From contig JAOAUC010000014.1 in the NCBI GenBank assembly GCA_030157785.1, forward strand, positions 20,452 through 84,451: a stretch of 64,000 nucleotides of DNA, written 5' to 3'. Under the pieces are notes generated by a model. The model did not search any database. It was not told the DNA's origin and saw only the letters and a list, made by a program, of their open reading frames with translations. This document shows positions 55,047 to 63,945 of the stretch, in pieces; the first letter of the stretch is position 1; each line of letters opens with the position of its first letter. The translations under genes and the position numbers were made by a program. The DNA is from Zoogloea oleivorans (GTDB lineage: Bacteria > Pseudomonadota > Gammaproteobacteria > Burkholderiales > Rhodocyclaceae).

Positions 55047-55416
55047 ATTGCCGAATACCGCATCCGCAAGAAAAGCGGCGACTGCGTCTGGTTCCGCGGG
55101 CGGGCCCAGACGGTGCGCGATGGGGCGGGCCTGCCGCTGCGCTGCGCCGGCTCCTTTCGGAATATTTCGGCCGAGAAGGCTGCCGAGGAACTCCAGATCA
55201 CCCAGCGTGAGCGCATGGCCCAGAGCATGCGTCAGATCCTCGGTCATCAACGACATCTCCAAGCGCTCCAACCTGCTGGCCCTCAACGCCAGCATCATAG
55301 CCGCCCGCGCTGGCGAAGCCGGGCGAGGTTTCGCCGTGGTGGCCGAGGAAGTCGGCAAGCTCGCCCTGCAAACCTCCAAGGCCACCGAAGAAATCGTGCG
55401 GATGGCCGAGGAGTAG
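55047..55416 (+). pseudogene. Chemoreceptor remnant: PAS fragment joined out of frame to a methyl-accepting domain tip
   Basis: Frame one (from 55047) reads [21 protein letters not shown] and [11 protein letters not shown], the end of a PAS/PAC sensor domain, without a start codon. At about 55230-55240 the resemblance moves to the next frame: [17 protein letters not shown] and then [16 protein letters not shown], the conserved hairpin tip of chemoreceptor signalling domains, ending at a TAG (55414-55416). The long coiled coil that normally joins these parts is missing. I read it as a PAS-containing chemoreceptor gene that lost its front, middle and end. It lies between the catabolic operon and the McrBC genes. 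Confidence 0.75.
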
Positions 55417-55422
55417 GGGAGG

Positions 55423-56709
55423 TCAGCTCAGGGCCAGGTTCCGCAGGGGTAAGCCCGTGGCGGGGGCGTTGATAAGGCAGCCTTTCTCCAGATCGAAGGC
55501 CGCCACCCGAAGCTTCAGCTGACCGCCAAAGTGGAAGGCCGCTTCGATGCCGTCGAAGCGGCTGTGCCGCGGGTAGATCAGCACCATGTCGCCCTCGCCG
55601 CCCAGGTACTTCTGGCCGTAGGCAAACAGTTGGTAGAAGTCCCCCTGGCTGAGGCCGTACTTGCCCTCCCGGTCGGCGGTGTCGAGCAGCTTCCATTTGG
55701 CATCGAGAATCCAGCGCCGGCCAGCGTGCTCGACCAGCATGTCCGGGCGCAGCTGAAACATCGGTGCGCCCAGGTGTTCGCAAAGGGCGTGCCGGGCGGC
55801 CTGCGTGACGAGTCGTGCGTCGGCCTGCAGTGCGCGGCGCAGCGCTGCGGCTACGTAGCGCTCGAAGAGTTTTTCCATCGGAAACAGCATGCTGATTCCG
55901 TGCCAATCACCCGCGACTGCCAGCGGCATCTGACGGTGCAGGATCAGCTTGCACCACGGGCGGAGAGGCTGGTAGTGGGCCATCAAGCGGTCCTTGCCCC
56001 AGCGCTTGAAGTCGGCGTCCACATCCAGGCTGGCCGGAATCTCGTTGAGCAGGCTGCGCAACTCGTGGGCCAGGCGCCAGTTGGCGGGGGCCTGGGTTGT
56101 ACGGCAGATCTGAGCGAGTGCGGTCTTGAGCAGGCGGTTTTCGGGGCGGTCGGGCCCGAAAATGTCGTGGCGGATCTGGAACACATGCTGCCGGCCCGGT
56201 GGCTGGCGCATCTGGCGCACGGTGTCCAGTTGTCCGCGCAGGTAGTTTTCGGCGGCCTCCACGCGGAGATAGTCCGAGCGCATGCCGCGTTTGACCAGGT
56301 GATCGAGGCCCGCCAGAAACTGTTCCATCACCCATTCGCTGAGCGGGGCGTCGAAGCGCTCCAGCTTTGCCGGCCCTGTTTCGCGGGCGGGCATGTCCAG
56401 GGCGCTGGCAATCATGCGCTTCAGCAGCTTCCGGCCCGGAACCGGATTGCTCCCTTCTTCCGTGTGCTTGGGCAGGATCTCCAGGCTGGTGCCGCACGGG
56501 GTTTCCAGTACGCCCACATAGCTGTCGAGGCGCAGCCAGCGCTGATCCTCCAGGTGCACCAGGGCCGCTCCGTTCTTGCGAAAGCCGGCGCTCAACTGGC
56601 ACAGCCAGTTGAAGGCGCTGGCTGGCACCTGTGCCCGGTCGAGGGAGGGGCGTGCCACCGGGCTGGCCGTCAGCCAGGCGTACTCCCGGACGGTGATGCG
56701 GTGGGTCAC
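55423..56709 (-). CDS. mcrC: McrC-family restriction endonuclease subunit
   Basis: 428 residues. The C-terminal PD-(D/E)xK nuclease core has RPDMLVEHAGRRWILDAKWK, with the Asp of RPDM and the DAK motif. The N-terminal part (TVREYAWLTA ... LEILPKHTEEG) matches the McrBC 5-methylcytosine restriction family. McrC is the cleavage subunit recruited by the McrB GTPase ring. Its start overlaps the McrB stop by four bases. Together they form a type IV system that cuts foreign DNA carrying modified bases. Confidence 0.92.
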   Translation of the reverse strand: MTHRITVREYAWLTASPVARPSLDRAQVPASAFNWLCQLSAGFRKNGAALVHLEDQRWLRLDSYVGVLETPCGTSLEILPKHTEEGSNPVPGRKLLKRMIASALDMPARETGPAKLERFDAPLSEWVMEQFLAGLDHLVKRGMRSDYLRVEAAENYLRGQLDTVRQMRQPPGRQHVFQIRHDIFGPDRPENRLLKTALAQICRTTQAPANWRLAHELRSLLNEIPASLDVDADFKRWGKDRLMAHYQPLRPWCKLILHRQMPLAVAGDWHGISMLFPMEKLFERYVAAALRRALQADARLVTQAARHALCEHLGAPMFQLRPDMLVEHAGRRWILDAKWKLLDTADREGKYGLSQGDFYQLFAYGQKYLGGEGDMVLIYPRHSRFDGIEAAFHFGGQLKLRVAAFDLEKGCLINAPATGLPLRNLALS

Positions 56710-58517
56710 GCGTTGCTTGCCAGGGACGCGTCGATTACGCCTGCGTAGGCGCCAGGCTCCTCGAAGGCTTCTTCGTTCAGCTGCCAGCGTTGTCCCTGTT
56801 CATTGACGTTCGCATCGTCGCCGAACAATTCCGCCAGGCGGGACGCGGGCTGGCGCAGGAAACACAGGGGCTGCGGCTTGCGGTGATCGTTGAGTACCCA
56901 GGCGATGCGCAGCCAGTCCTCGAAGAAATACTCCTGCAGCAGGGGCAGCACGCTGTTCCGGAAGATCCTCGCCAGCACAGACAGCTCGGGTGTGTTCTTG
57001 AGCGACATGAAATAAGCGTGGCCCAGGCAGTGATCCCGGTCCAGCAGCACCTCGATGCGTGCGTTCATCTTGCGCAGCAGCTGGCCGATGTCCACGCCTT
57101 CCACCGTCACGCCGTCCAGCAAGTCCGGCCGCGGAGGCATCTCGACGAACTCAAAACGTCGCCGCAGGGCGATGTCCAGCCCTGCCAGGGATCGATCGGC
57201 GGTGTTCATGGTGCCGATGATGTGAAGGTTGGCAGGCACGCTGAAGCGTTCCTTCGAGTACGGCAGCATGACATCCAGGGCCTCCGGCATTCCTGTCCGC
57301 TTCGACGACTCGATCAGTGTGATCAGTTCGCCGAAGATGCGTGACACGTTGCCCCGGTTGATCTCGTCGATGATCAGCACAAAGGGCAGACGACTTTCGG
57401 CTTTTTCGGTTGTGATGGAAGTGGCCGGCAGGCTGCACTCCGATTTCAGGTAATCCAGCATGCCCCGGACGTAGGACAGGTTGTACATGCCGTGTTCATC
57501 GCCGGTTTGATACAGTTTGCGGACGTGTTCCATGCTTCCGGTGTAGCCCGATTTCAGATCCTGGCTACTCTCGGGGTAGAGAAGGAAAGTGGCTCCCCCT
57601 GAATACGCTACGCTGAAGCGCCGGCCTCGCCGGGTTTGCATCTCGATGCGCCCGTCCGCCTGATCGATTTTTTCCAGCAAGCGGCCTATGGCCAGATCGA
57701 AGGGATCGTCGTTTGCCACCACACCCAGGGCTGCTCGCTGGCACAGGCGCTTGAAGACGCCTGGCTCGACACGATATTCCAGCTGTCCGTCGGTACTCGT
57801 CGCACGCAGGCCTTCAACGAAATCTTCGTAACTGAAGCTCTGGTGAAACGTGGCAAAGACGATCTGGCCCGCTGCGACATAGGCGTCGAAGGCGGCTTTG
57901 AGCGCCTCTCGACTGGCGCCGTCGGTGAGCAATTGGGGTTCGAGGATTGCCAGCGCCTGGTTGATGGTGTTGTAGGTCTTGCCCGTACCGGGAGGCCCGA
58001 AAAGAATCTGGTTCAATCCTGACTGACGAGTGCTGGGGGAGGGAGTCCGGACCGGATGCTCCGGTTCCGTCTGGCTGCCCGCCTCGACACGTGCGTTGGC
58101 TGCCGCGTAATCGACGGGGTTGCTGCCCTTGCCGGCCAGATCCGATGCCCGGCGGGCGATCTGGGTGGCGTGTCGTTCAAGCCATTGTCCGACGTCTTGC
58201 AGAGTGGGGGCATCCTCCGCCGTCAGGGGATGGGGGAGAATGCCATCACGGATGTCCTCGTGAGCCCACAGATTGGGCCATTTGCTCTGCCCGTCGATCC
58301 ACAAGTAGAACACCGGGGCCCCACGGGCGGTGCCCCGGCCACGTCTGCCGATGCGGATGTCCACGTATTGGTCCATGCCGCCCGTCGCCCACACATCGAC
58401 GGCCGGATATGCGGCCCGCAATGCCTGGATCACGTCGTGTGTCCAGGCGCGCGCGTCCTCGTTGGCCAGGCGGGCAAAGAACTCCCGGGCACGCTTACAC
58501 AATTCGCTGTCTTGCAT
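56706..58517 (-). CDS. mcrB: McrB-family AAA+ GTPase restriction subunit
   Basis: 603 residues. The AAA+ core has Walker A FGPPGTGKTYNTIN (about residue 175), Walker B FVLIIDEINRGNVSRIFGE and the McrB signature GTMNTADRSLAGLDIALRRRF. The N-terminal 150 residues (QALRAAYPAVDVWATGG) form the variable DNA- or modification-recognition module; it is unlike the classic E. coli McrB N-domain, so specificity may differ. McrB hexamers use GTP to load McrC. The gene starts 7 bases after the VOC gene stop, on the same strand. Confidence 0.93.
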   Translation of the reverse strand: MQDSELCKRAREFFARLANEDARAWTHDVIQALRAAYPAVDVWATGGMDQYVDIRIGRRGRGTARGAPVFYLWIDGQSKWPNLWAHEDIRDGILPHPLTAEDAPTLQDVGQWLERHATQIARRASDLAGKGSNPVDYAAANARVEAGSQTEPEHPVRTPSPSTRQSGLNQILFGPPGTGKTYNTINQALAILEPQLLTDGASREALKAAFDAYVAAGQIVFATFHQSFSYEDFVEGLRATSTDGQLEYRVEPGVFKRLCQRAALGVVANDDPFDLAIGRLLEKIDQADGRIEMQTRRGRRFSVAYSGGATFLLYPESSQDLKSGYTGSMEHVRKLYQTGDEHGMYNLSYVRGMLDYLKSECSLPATSITTEKAESRLPFVLIIDEINRGNVSRIFGELITLIESSKRTGMPEALDVMLPYSKERFSVPANLHIIGTMNTADRSLAGLDIALRRRFEFVEMPPRPDLLDGVTVEGVDIGQLLRKMNARIEVLLDRDHCLGHAYFMSLKNTPELSVLARIFRNSVLPLLQEYFFEDWLRIAWVLNDHRKPQPLCFLRQPASRLAELFGDDANVNEQGQRWQLNEEAFEEPGAYAGVIDASLASNA

Positions 58518-58523
58518 TCCTGA

Positions 58524-59129
58524 TCACCCGTGTACGTTTATTTGCGCGGCATTCTGCCGGCCGTATCGTATCAGCGTATCGGGCGGTGCCCCCCGCCCAG
58601 CTCCGTCGAAGCGGATATCACGTACCGCGTCCGTGCCGTCGAAACTCTCGGCGGCGGTTTTTACGAAGGCGTAGAAGCCGGTGAGCACGTCGGTGGGGCT
58701 GTACAGCTCGATCATGTGGCCGTACTCGGCCACCGTGTCGACCATCGCAAACGCAAAGCCGTCGTTCATTTCGGCGTAGAGGGCGATCTCGCGCCCGGCG
58801 GCCTGGTGGGCGGCGATGGCGTCGGGCAGGTCGTCCACGAACAGGGCGACGTGGTGGATGCCTTCGGTGCCGCTGCCTTCCGGGTACATGTCGTGGAAGG
58901 CCGACGGGCCGGGGTTGTTCTGCTGGACGAACTCGACCATCAGCTCGCCCCACTGGCCGTAGGCGGAGCTGTGGTCGAGCCGGCCTTCGCGGCCCCGGTA
59001 CAGCGCCTTGCGCAGCGGGATGTGCTCCGCGACGAAGTAGGGGCCGGAGCCGAACAGGGCGGCATGGCGTGCCGCCGCCACGCGCACGTCGGGGACGAAG
59101 TAGGCGATCTGGCGGATCGGCAGCGCCAT
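58524..59129 (-). CDS. Vicinal-oxygen-chelate (glyoxalase/bleomycin-resistance) family protein
   Basis: 201 residues from MALPIRQIAYFVPD; the track reads on upstream into the enoyl-CoA hydratase region in a shadow frame. Two VOC half-modules are visible: IRQIAYFVPDVRVAAARHAALFGSGPY and GIHHVALFVDDLPDAIAAHQAAG. Candidate metal ligands are the His of GIHHVAL and the Glu of HMIELYSP. Homologs are methylmalonyl-CoA epimerase- or lactoylglutathione lyase-like, and specificity is open. It lies 2 bases after the enoyl-CoA hydratase stop, so it belongs to that operon rather than to McrBC. Confidence 0.85.
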   Translation of the reverse strand: MALPIRQIAYFVPDVRVAAARHAALFGSGPYFVAEHIPLRKALYRGREGRLDHSSAYGQWGELMVEFVQQNNPGPSAFHDMYPEGSGTEGIHHVALFVDDLPDAIAAHQAAGREIALYAEMNDGFAFAMVDTVAEYGHMIELYSPTDVLTGFYAFVKTAAESFDGTDAVRDIRFDGAGRGAPPDTLIRYGRQNAAQINVHG

Positions 59130-59131
59130 GT

Positions 59132-59917
59132 TCAGCAGCCCTTGTAGGTGGCCGGACGCTTGCCGAGGAAGGCGTCGACGGCTTCCTTGAAATCTGCGGT
59201 GGCGGCGCAGGTGGCAAAACCCTGGCGTTCGGCTTCGAGCTGGCCGGCAAAATCCCGCTCGAAGGAGCGCCGCATCAGCTGCTTGAGGGTGCCCTGGGCG
59301 ATGGGCGCGCCGGCGGCAAGGCGGCGGGCCAGCGTGTTCGTTTCGTCGGCCAGGCTGTCGGCCGGCACGACCCGGTTGACGAGGCCGAGGCGCAGGGCTT
59401 CGGCGGCGTCGATGGGGTCGGAGAGCAGGGCGATTTCCAGCGCCTTGTGCAGGCCGACGGTGCGCGGCAGGCTCCAGGAGGCGCCGAGGTCGCAGCAGGT
59501 TCCGAGATTTACATAGGCGAAATTGAAGCGGGTGGTGTCGGCCGCGACGATCAGGTCGCAGGCGAGGGCCATGCTCATGCCGGCGCCGGCCACCGGGCCC
59601 TGGATGCTGGCGATCACCGGCGCGCGCAGGGTGGTGAGAATGGCCAGTGCGGCGTTGAGGGGTTCGATCAGCGTGGCGGGCACCGAGGCCGGGTCGTCGC
59701 GGAACTGGGCGATGTCGCCGCCGGCCATGAAGGCGCGGCCCTCGCCACTGAGAATGATGACGCGCACGTCCGGGTCGGCCTGCAGGCGCCGGGCGGCAGC
59801 CAGCAGGGCCTGGGCGGTGACCGTATTGATGGCGTTGAGCACCTTCGGGCGGTTGAAGTGCAGGCGAACGATGCCGCCCTCGCGGGTTTCGATGATGGGC
59901 TGTTGGGTGTCGGTCAT
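59132..59917 (-). CDS. Enoyl-CoA hydratase/isomerase family protein
   Basis: 261 residues from MTDTQQPIIETREGG. The crotonase motifs are GEGRAFMAGGDIAQF (oxyanion hole) and IQGPVAGAGMSMALACDLIVAA. At the two usual catalytic glutamate positions, the region FNFAYVNLGTCCDLGASW shows Asn/Cys/Asp rather than the Glu pair of hydratases, closer to isomerase-type members. The fold is a hexameric CoA-binding crotonase. It lies 14 bases after the SDR stop in a minus-strand operon. It probably hydrates or isomerises an enoyl-CoA. Confidence 0.9.
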   Translation of the reverse strand: MTDTQQPIIETREGGIVRLHFNRPKVLNAINTVTAQALLAAARRLQADPDVRVIILSGEGRAFMAGGDIAQFRDDPASVPATLIEPLNAALAILTTLRAPVIASIQGPVAGAGMSMALACDLIVAADTTRFNFAYVNLGTCCDLGASWSLPRTVGLHKALEIALLSDPIDAAEALRLGLVNRVVPADSLADETNTLARRLAAGAPIAQGTLKQLMRRSFERDFAGQLEAERQGFATCAATADFKEAVDAFLGKRPATYKGC

Positions 59918-59931
59918 GATTTTCCTTTCGC

Positions 59932-60714
59932 TCACATGGGCAACTGGGGGCCGGCGGTGACGGTGACGCCGCCATCGACGACGAGGCCATGGCCGGTGAT
60001 GAAGTCGGCGTCGTCGCTGGCCAGCATCAGGGCGGCGCGGGCGATGTCTTCGGGGCGGCCGAGGCGCTTGACGGCGGCGGCCTGCTCCCACTGGGCGCGC
60101 ACTTCGGGAATCGAGAAGAGTCCGGCGGTCATGCCGGTTTCGATGGCGCCGGGCAGCAGGTAGTTGGCGGTGATGCCGAAGCGACCGACTTCCTTGGCGA
60201 TGGTCTTGGTGAGGCCGGCCACCGCGTGCTTGGTGCTCACGTAGGCGCCGCAGCTGTGATCGGCAAAGTGGGCGAGGATCGAGCCGGTATTGATGATGCG
60301 GCCGCGGCCGGTGGTCTTGGCGCGTTCGATCATGACCGGGATGGCGTGGCGGCAGGTGCGCATCACGGCATGGACGTTCACCTCGAAGGCGCGCAGCCAG
60401 TCGTCTTCCGGCATGGCCGACACCGGCGAGACGGGCACGATGCCGGCGTTGTTGAAGAGGATGTCGAGGCCGCCGAACTGCTCAAGGGCGAGGGCGACCA
60501 TTTTTTGCGGCGCGTCGGCATCGGTGACGTTGAGGGCCAGCGCGGCGATGTTCGGGTTGCCGGCATGCACGGTGGCGATGGCCGAACCGGGCAGGTCCAC
60601 GGCGATGACCGAGGCGCCTTCGGCGGCGAACAGTTCAACCGTGGCCCGGCCGATGCCGGAGGCGGCGCCGGTAATGATGGCCACGCGGCCGCTGAGTCTT
60701 TGATGGGTGCTCAT
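59932..60714 (-). CDS. Short-chain dehydrogenase/reductase (classical SDR)
   Basis: 260 residues. Motifs: TGAASGIG at about residue 15, NNAG near 86 and the catalytic YVSTK near 156, with VVDGGVTVTAG at the C-terminus. VDLPG after the second strand suggests NAD. It resembles 3-oxoacyl-ACP reductase/cyclohexanol dehydrogenase-like enzymes. It starts 42 bases after the histidine phosphatase stop and is followed by the enoyl-CoA hydratase gene. An alcohol dehydrogenase step next to CoA-level reactions is the natural reading, with unknown substrate. Confidence 0.9.
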   Translation of the reverse strand: MSTHQRLSGRVAIITGAASGIGRATVELFAAEGASVIAVDLPGSAIATVHAGNPNIAALALNVTDADAPQKMVALALEQFGGLDILFNNAGIVPVSPVSAMPEDDWLRAFEVNVHAVMRTCRHAIPVMIERAKTTGRGRIINTGSILAHFADHSCGAYVSTKHAVAGLTKTIAKEVGRFGITANYLLPGAIETGMTAGLFSIPEVRAQWEQAAAVKRLGRPEDIARAALMLASDDADFITGHGLVVDGGVTVTAGPQLPM

Positions 60715-60756
60715 GGGGTGTCTCGCTCCTGGTTTGAATTATTTGGACAGGGTGTC

Positions 60757-61464
60757 TCAGCCGCGCGCCCGGAAGTCCCGGTAGATCTTTTCCATCACCA
60801 TCAGATGGTCGCCGTGGCGGGCGAGGTCGTAGGGGGCGATGTTCACCGCGCGCAGGTAGGCGCGGGTCAGGCGGCCGTCTTCCACGTCGAGTTCGATCAT
60901 GTTGACGCAGGCCGGATCCTGCTCGAAGGCCTTGATGGCCGAGAGGCCGGCGCCGATGACGTGGGTCAGCAGGATGCGATTGACGCCGTCGTGGGCGACG
61001 ATGAGGGCGTTGGTCCAATCGTCGCGGGCGATCAGTTCGTCCCAGGCAGCGTGCACGCGCACGGCCAGGTCGGCCCAGCGTTCCCCGCCGATGAAGCCGC
61101 CGTCCGGGTCTGATCCCGTCTCGTAGGCGTAGGCGATTTCCTGTTCCTGTTGTTCGGCGGGAATCTCGCGCAGGCGGCCGGCGCGGACTTCCTTCAGGCG
61201 GTGTTCTTCGTGCAGCGGCAGGGCGCGATCGCCTAGGACGATGCGGGCCGTTTCAACGGTGCGGGTGAGGCCGGAGCACAGGGCCAGGTCGAAGGGGATG
61301 TCGTCGAGCAGTTCGGCGGCTGCCTGGGCCTGTTCGCGGCCGCGGGGGGTGAGGGGAACGCTGCGCGGGTCGAGAGGCTGGCCGCTGGCGTCGAAGTAGC
61401 TGACCTGGGCGTGGCGCATCAGATAGATGCGGCGGCGGCAGCGGGTGCCGGGTAGGCCTTGCAT
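60757..61464 (-). CDS. Histidine phosphatase (phosphoglycerate mutase-like) superfamily protein
   Basis: 235 residues. The phospho-acceptor motif is LMRHAQVSYFD (His near residue 17), followed by LTPRGREQAQAAAELL, the conserved Arg/Glu of LKEVRAGRL and the second active-site His in IVAHDGVNR. The fold covers cofactor-dependent mutases and broad phosphatases. Here RHAQ replaces RHG, which still occurs in the family. The ribosome site before the ATG is poor. Its role between a hydroxyacyl-CoA dehydrogenase and an SDR is unclear; removal of a phosphate from a side product or CoA fragment is only a guess. Confidence 0.85.
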   Translation of the reverse strand: MQGLPGTRCRRRIYLMRHAQVSYFDASGQPLDPRSVPLTPRGREQAQAAAELLDDIPFDLALCSGLTRTVETARIVLGDRALPLHEEHRLKEVRAGRLREIPAEQQEQEIAYAYETGSDPDGGFIGGERWADLAVRVHAAWDELIARDDWTNALIVAHDGVNRILLTHVIGAGLSAIKAFEQDPACVNMIELDVEDGRLTRAYLRAVNIAPYDLARHGDHLMVMEKIYRDFRARG

Positions 61465-61482
61465 GGGGGGAACTCCGGTTGT

Positions 61483-61504
61483 CCGGGGAGGCGGACCTCC
61501 CCGG
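61483..61504. terminator. Strong stem-loop between hydroxyacyl-CoA dehydrogenase and histidine phosphatase genes
   Basis: CCGGGGAGG-CGGA-CCTCCCCGG is a perfect 9-bp GC-rich stem with a 4-base loop, 11 bases after the dehydrogenase stop on the minus strand. No U-tract follows. It may end or attenuate the upstream thiolase/dehydrogenase transcript. Confidence 0.5.
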
Positions 61505-61515
61505 GGGCGTTCAGC

Positions 61516-62364
61516 TTAGTAGCTGTAGAAGCCCTGGCCGCTCTTGCGACCCAGATAGCCCGCATCCACCATTTCCTTCAGCAGGGGGGCGGGGCGGTAC
61601 TTGGGATCGTTGAAGCCGGTGTAGAACACTTCCATCACCGACAGCATGGTGTCGAGGCCGATGAGGTCGGCCAGGGCCAGCGGGCCGATGGGGTGGTTGC
61701 AGCCCAGCTTCATGCCTTCGTCGATGTCGGCCGCGGTAGCGAGGCCTTCCTGCAGGGCGAAGATGGCCTCGTTGATCATCGGGCACAGGATGCGGTTCAC
61801 CGCGAAGCCCGGGCTGTTCTTGGCGACGATCGGGGTCTTGCCGACGGCGGTGGCGAAGGCCTGGACGGTGGCCTTGGTTTCGTCGGAGGTTTGCAGGCCG
61901 CGGATCAGTTCGACCAGGGCCATCAGCGGCACCGGGTTGAAGAAGTGCATGCCGATGAAACGTTCCGGACGGGAGATGCTGGCCGCCAGCTTGGTGATGG
62001 ACAGGGACGAGGTGTTGCTGGCGATGATGGCGGTCGGTGCCACGATGGCGTCGATCTCCTTCAGGATGCGCAGCTTGAGGCCTTCGTTCTCGGTGGCGGC
62101 TTCGATCACCAGCTCGGCGCCGGCCAGGTCGGCGTAGGCGGTGGTGCCGCGGATGAGGGCGAGGGCCGCGTCCTTGGCGGCGGGGCTGATCTTCTCTTTC
62201 TTGACCATGCGGTCGAGGCTGCCGGCGACGGTCTTGACGCCGCGCTCGACCGCTTCGGTGGAGATGTCCACCATGATCACGTTGATACCCGCCAGGGCGC
62301 AGACCTGCGCAATGCCGTTGCCCATGGTGCCGGCGCCGATCACGCCGATTGTTTGAATTGCCAT
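61516..62364 (-). CDS. 3-hydroxybutyryl-CoA dehydrogenase family protein
   Basis: 282 residues from MAIQTIGVIGAGTMG, with AAGGAG about 10 bases upstream; the track starts 90 bases earlier. The NAD-binding loop is GVIGAGTMGNGIAQ, the catalytic region has HFFNPVPLMALVE (His) and the C-terminal domain GFAVNRILCPMINEA. Length and domains match PaaH/Hbd enzymes, which oxidise (S)-3-hydroxyacyl-CoA to 3-oxoacyl-CoA with NAD. It follows a beta-ketothiolase gene by 41 bases, so the two would perform consecutive steps of beta-oxidation. Confidence 0.93.
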   Translation of the reverse strand: MAIQTIGVIGAGTMGNGIAQVCALAGINVIMVDISTEAVERGVKTVAGSLDRMVKKEKISPAAKDAALALIRGTTAYADLAGAELVIEAATENEGLKLRILKEIDAIVAPTAIIASNTSSLSITKLAASISRPERFIGMHFFNPVPLMALVELIRGLQTSDETKATVQAFATAVGKTPIVAKNSPGFAVNRILCPMINEAIFALQEGLATAADIDEGMKLGCNHPIGPLALADLIGLDTMLSVMEVFYTGFNDPKYRPAPLLKEMVDAGYLGRKSGQGFYSY

Positions 62365-62405
62365 GCTGTGTAACTCCTTCTTGCGTTGTTTTTTAAAAAG
62401 CTTTT

Positions 62406-63590
62406 TTAAACGCGTTCGAAGATGGCGGCGATACCCTGACCGCCACCGATGCACATGGTCACCAGCGCGTAGCGGCCCCCGGTCCGATGCAGTTCGGCGA
62501 TGGCCTTGGTGGTGATGATGGCGCCGGTCGCTCCGACCGGATGCCCGAGGGAAATCCCCGAGCCGTTCGGATTGACCTTGGCCGGATCCAGCCCCAGTTC
62601 CTGGGTCACCGCACAGGCCTGGGCCGCAAAAGCCTCGTTGGCTTCAATGACATCCAGGTCGGCAAGGGTGAGGCCGGTGCGTTCAAGCACCAGACGGGTG
62701 GCCGGTACCGGGCCGATGCCCATGTACGCCGGTTCGACGCCGGCGTGAGCATACCCGACCAGACGGGCGAGTGGCTTGAGGCCAAGCGCCACGGCGCGTT
62801 TTGCTTCGACCAGCACCACTGCGGCGGCACCGTCATTGAGGCCGGAGGCATTGCCCGGGGTGACGCTGCCGTCCTTCTGGAAGATGGCCTTCATCTTGCC
62901 GAGGGCTTCCAGGCTCAGCTCGCCGCGCACGTGCTCGTCGGTGTCGAACAGCACGGTGCCCTTGCGGGTCTTGATCTCGACCGGGGCGATCTGCTCCTTG
63001 AAGCGGCCTTCGGCAATGGCGCGGACGGCGCGCTGCTGGCTTTCCAGGGCGAGGGCATCCTGCATCTCGCGGGTGATGCCGTAGCGGGCGGCAACGTTCT
63101 CGGCGGTCACGCCCATGTGGAACTTCTCCCACGGGTCGTGGAGGATGCCGTTCATGTAGTCGAGGGCCGGCGTGTCGCCCATGCGTGCGCCCCAGCGCAG
63201 GTTCGGCAGGATGTAGGGGCCGCGGCTCATGGCTTCGGCACCGCCGCCGATGGCGATGTCGGTGTCACCGAGCAGGATCGACTGGGCCGCACAGACAATG
63301 GCCTGCAGGCCGGAGCCGCACAGGCGGTTCACGTTGAAGGCCGGGGTTTCCAGCGGAATGCCCGAGTCGATGGCGGCGACGCGGCTCAGATAGGCATCGC
63401 GCGGCTCGGTGGGAATCACGTTGCCCATCACCACATGGCCGATTTCCCGCGGGTCCACACCCGAGCGGCTCAGCGCGGCACTGACGGCGGTAGTGGCCAG
63501 CTGGCTGAGGGGGATGTCCTTGAGGCTGCCGCCATAGGTGCCGATGGCCGTACGGGCGGTGCCGACTACGAGGATTTCACGCTGCGTCAT
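62406..63590 (-). CDS. Acetyl-CoA acetyltransferase (beta-ketothiolase)
   Basis: 394 residues. All three thiolase sites are present: nucleophile Cys in NRLCGSGLQAI (about residue 89), His in GHPVGATGAII and the second Cys in MCIGGGQGIA. Length and motifs match BktB/PhaA/PcaF-type enzymes that cleave 3-oxoacyl-CoA with CoA or condense acetyl-CoA. It is the first gene of the minus-strand operon and has operator site G 47 bases upstream, so it probably belongs to the same regulon as the oxygenases. Confidence 0.94.
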   Translation of the reverse strand: MTQREILVVGTARTAIGTYGGSLKDIPLSQLATTAVSAALSRSGVDPREIGHVVMGNVIPTEPRDAYLSRVAAIDSGIPLETPAFNVNRLCGSGLQAIVCAAQSILLGDTDIAIGGGAEAMSRGPYILPNLRWGARMGDTPALDYMNGILHDPWEKFHMGVTAENVAARYGITREMQDALALESQQRAVRAIAEGRFKEQIAPVEIKTRKGTVLFDTDEHVRGELSLEALGKMKAIFQKDGSVTPGNASGLNDGAAAVVLVEAKRAVALGLKPLARLVGYAHAGVEPAYMGIGPVPATRLVLERTGLTLADLDVIEANEAFAAQACAVTQELGLDPAKVNPNGSGISLGHPVGATGAIITTKAIAELHRTGGRYALVTMCIGGGQGIAAIFERV

Positions 63591-63636
63591 GGTGGGATTC
63601 CATTGGTTGGGGTTGGTCCGTTAATCTTATCAAACA

Positions 63637-63656
63637 AACAAGCAGAACGGTTTGTT
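63637..63656. promoter_or_regulatory. Operator-like inverted repeat, site G
   Basis: AACAAGC-AGAACG-GTTTGTT has one mismatch in the left arm and a perfect right arm. A second AACAAAC overlaps four bases to the left (63633-63639). It lies 47 bases upstream of the thiolase start on the minus strand. Confidence 0.55.
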
Positions 63657-63750
63657 ATTGAGTGATGGCGCTACCCACGGAAAATAAACTTACCGAAACA
63701 ATTTTCTGTTTGGGGCTTGGCAGGATGTACTTTTGTGCTTACTATTAAAA

Positions 63751-63770
63751 AACGAACACGACGGTTTGTT
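63751..63770. promoter_or_regulatory. Operator-like inverted repeat, site H
   Basis: AACGAAC-ACGACG-GTTTGTT has one mismatch in the left arm. TT and a further GTTTGTG follow at a 9-bp step, as at sites A and E. It lies about 175 bases before the pntA-like start, so it may control that operon or add to control of the thiolase gene. Confidence 0.5.
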
Positions 63771-63945
63771 TTGTTTGTGTGCGGAAGGTGTGTCTCCCTG
63801 CTAGTAAGCGTAATCCTCTCCCTCAGCGCTTATGGGCATTTTCTCCAGGTCGCTCGCGCCATGCGGCGACCTGGATCTTTCTCCCAGGAGAAGGGGGCGA
63901 CCTGATCAAGAGGGGAATGTCGCTAATCACAAGAGAACCCGCCAG

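Larger units (their letters stand above)
63591..63945. other. 355-base intergenic region between divergent thiolase and pntA genes
   Basis: This AT-richer stretch has no supported gene. It holds two operator-like repeats (sites G and H), spaced about 114 bases apart, and so probably both divergent promoters. A 62-codon frame (63717-63905) overlaps site H and resembles nothing I know. Confidence 0.6.

Noticed and set aside
58524-59990. Track ORF of 488 codons including the VOC gene
   Set aside because: The upstream part is a shadow of the enoyl-CoA hydratase frame; the VOC protein begins at 59129.
62392-62410. AT-rich near-palindrome TTTAAAAAG-CTTTTTTAAA after the thiolase stop
   Set aside because: It lacks a GC stem, so it is unlikely to be a terminator, and does not fit the operator consensus.
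63717-63905. 62-codon frame before pntA
   Set aside because: It overlaps operator-like site H, has no clear ribosome site and resembles no known protein.
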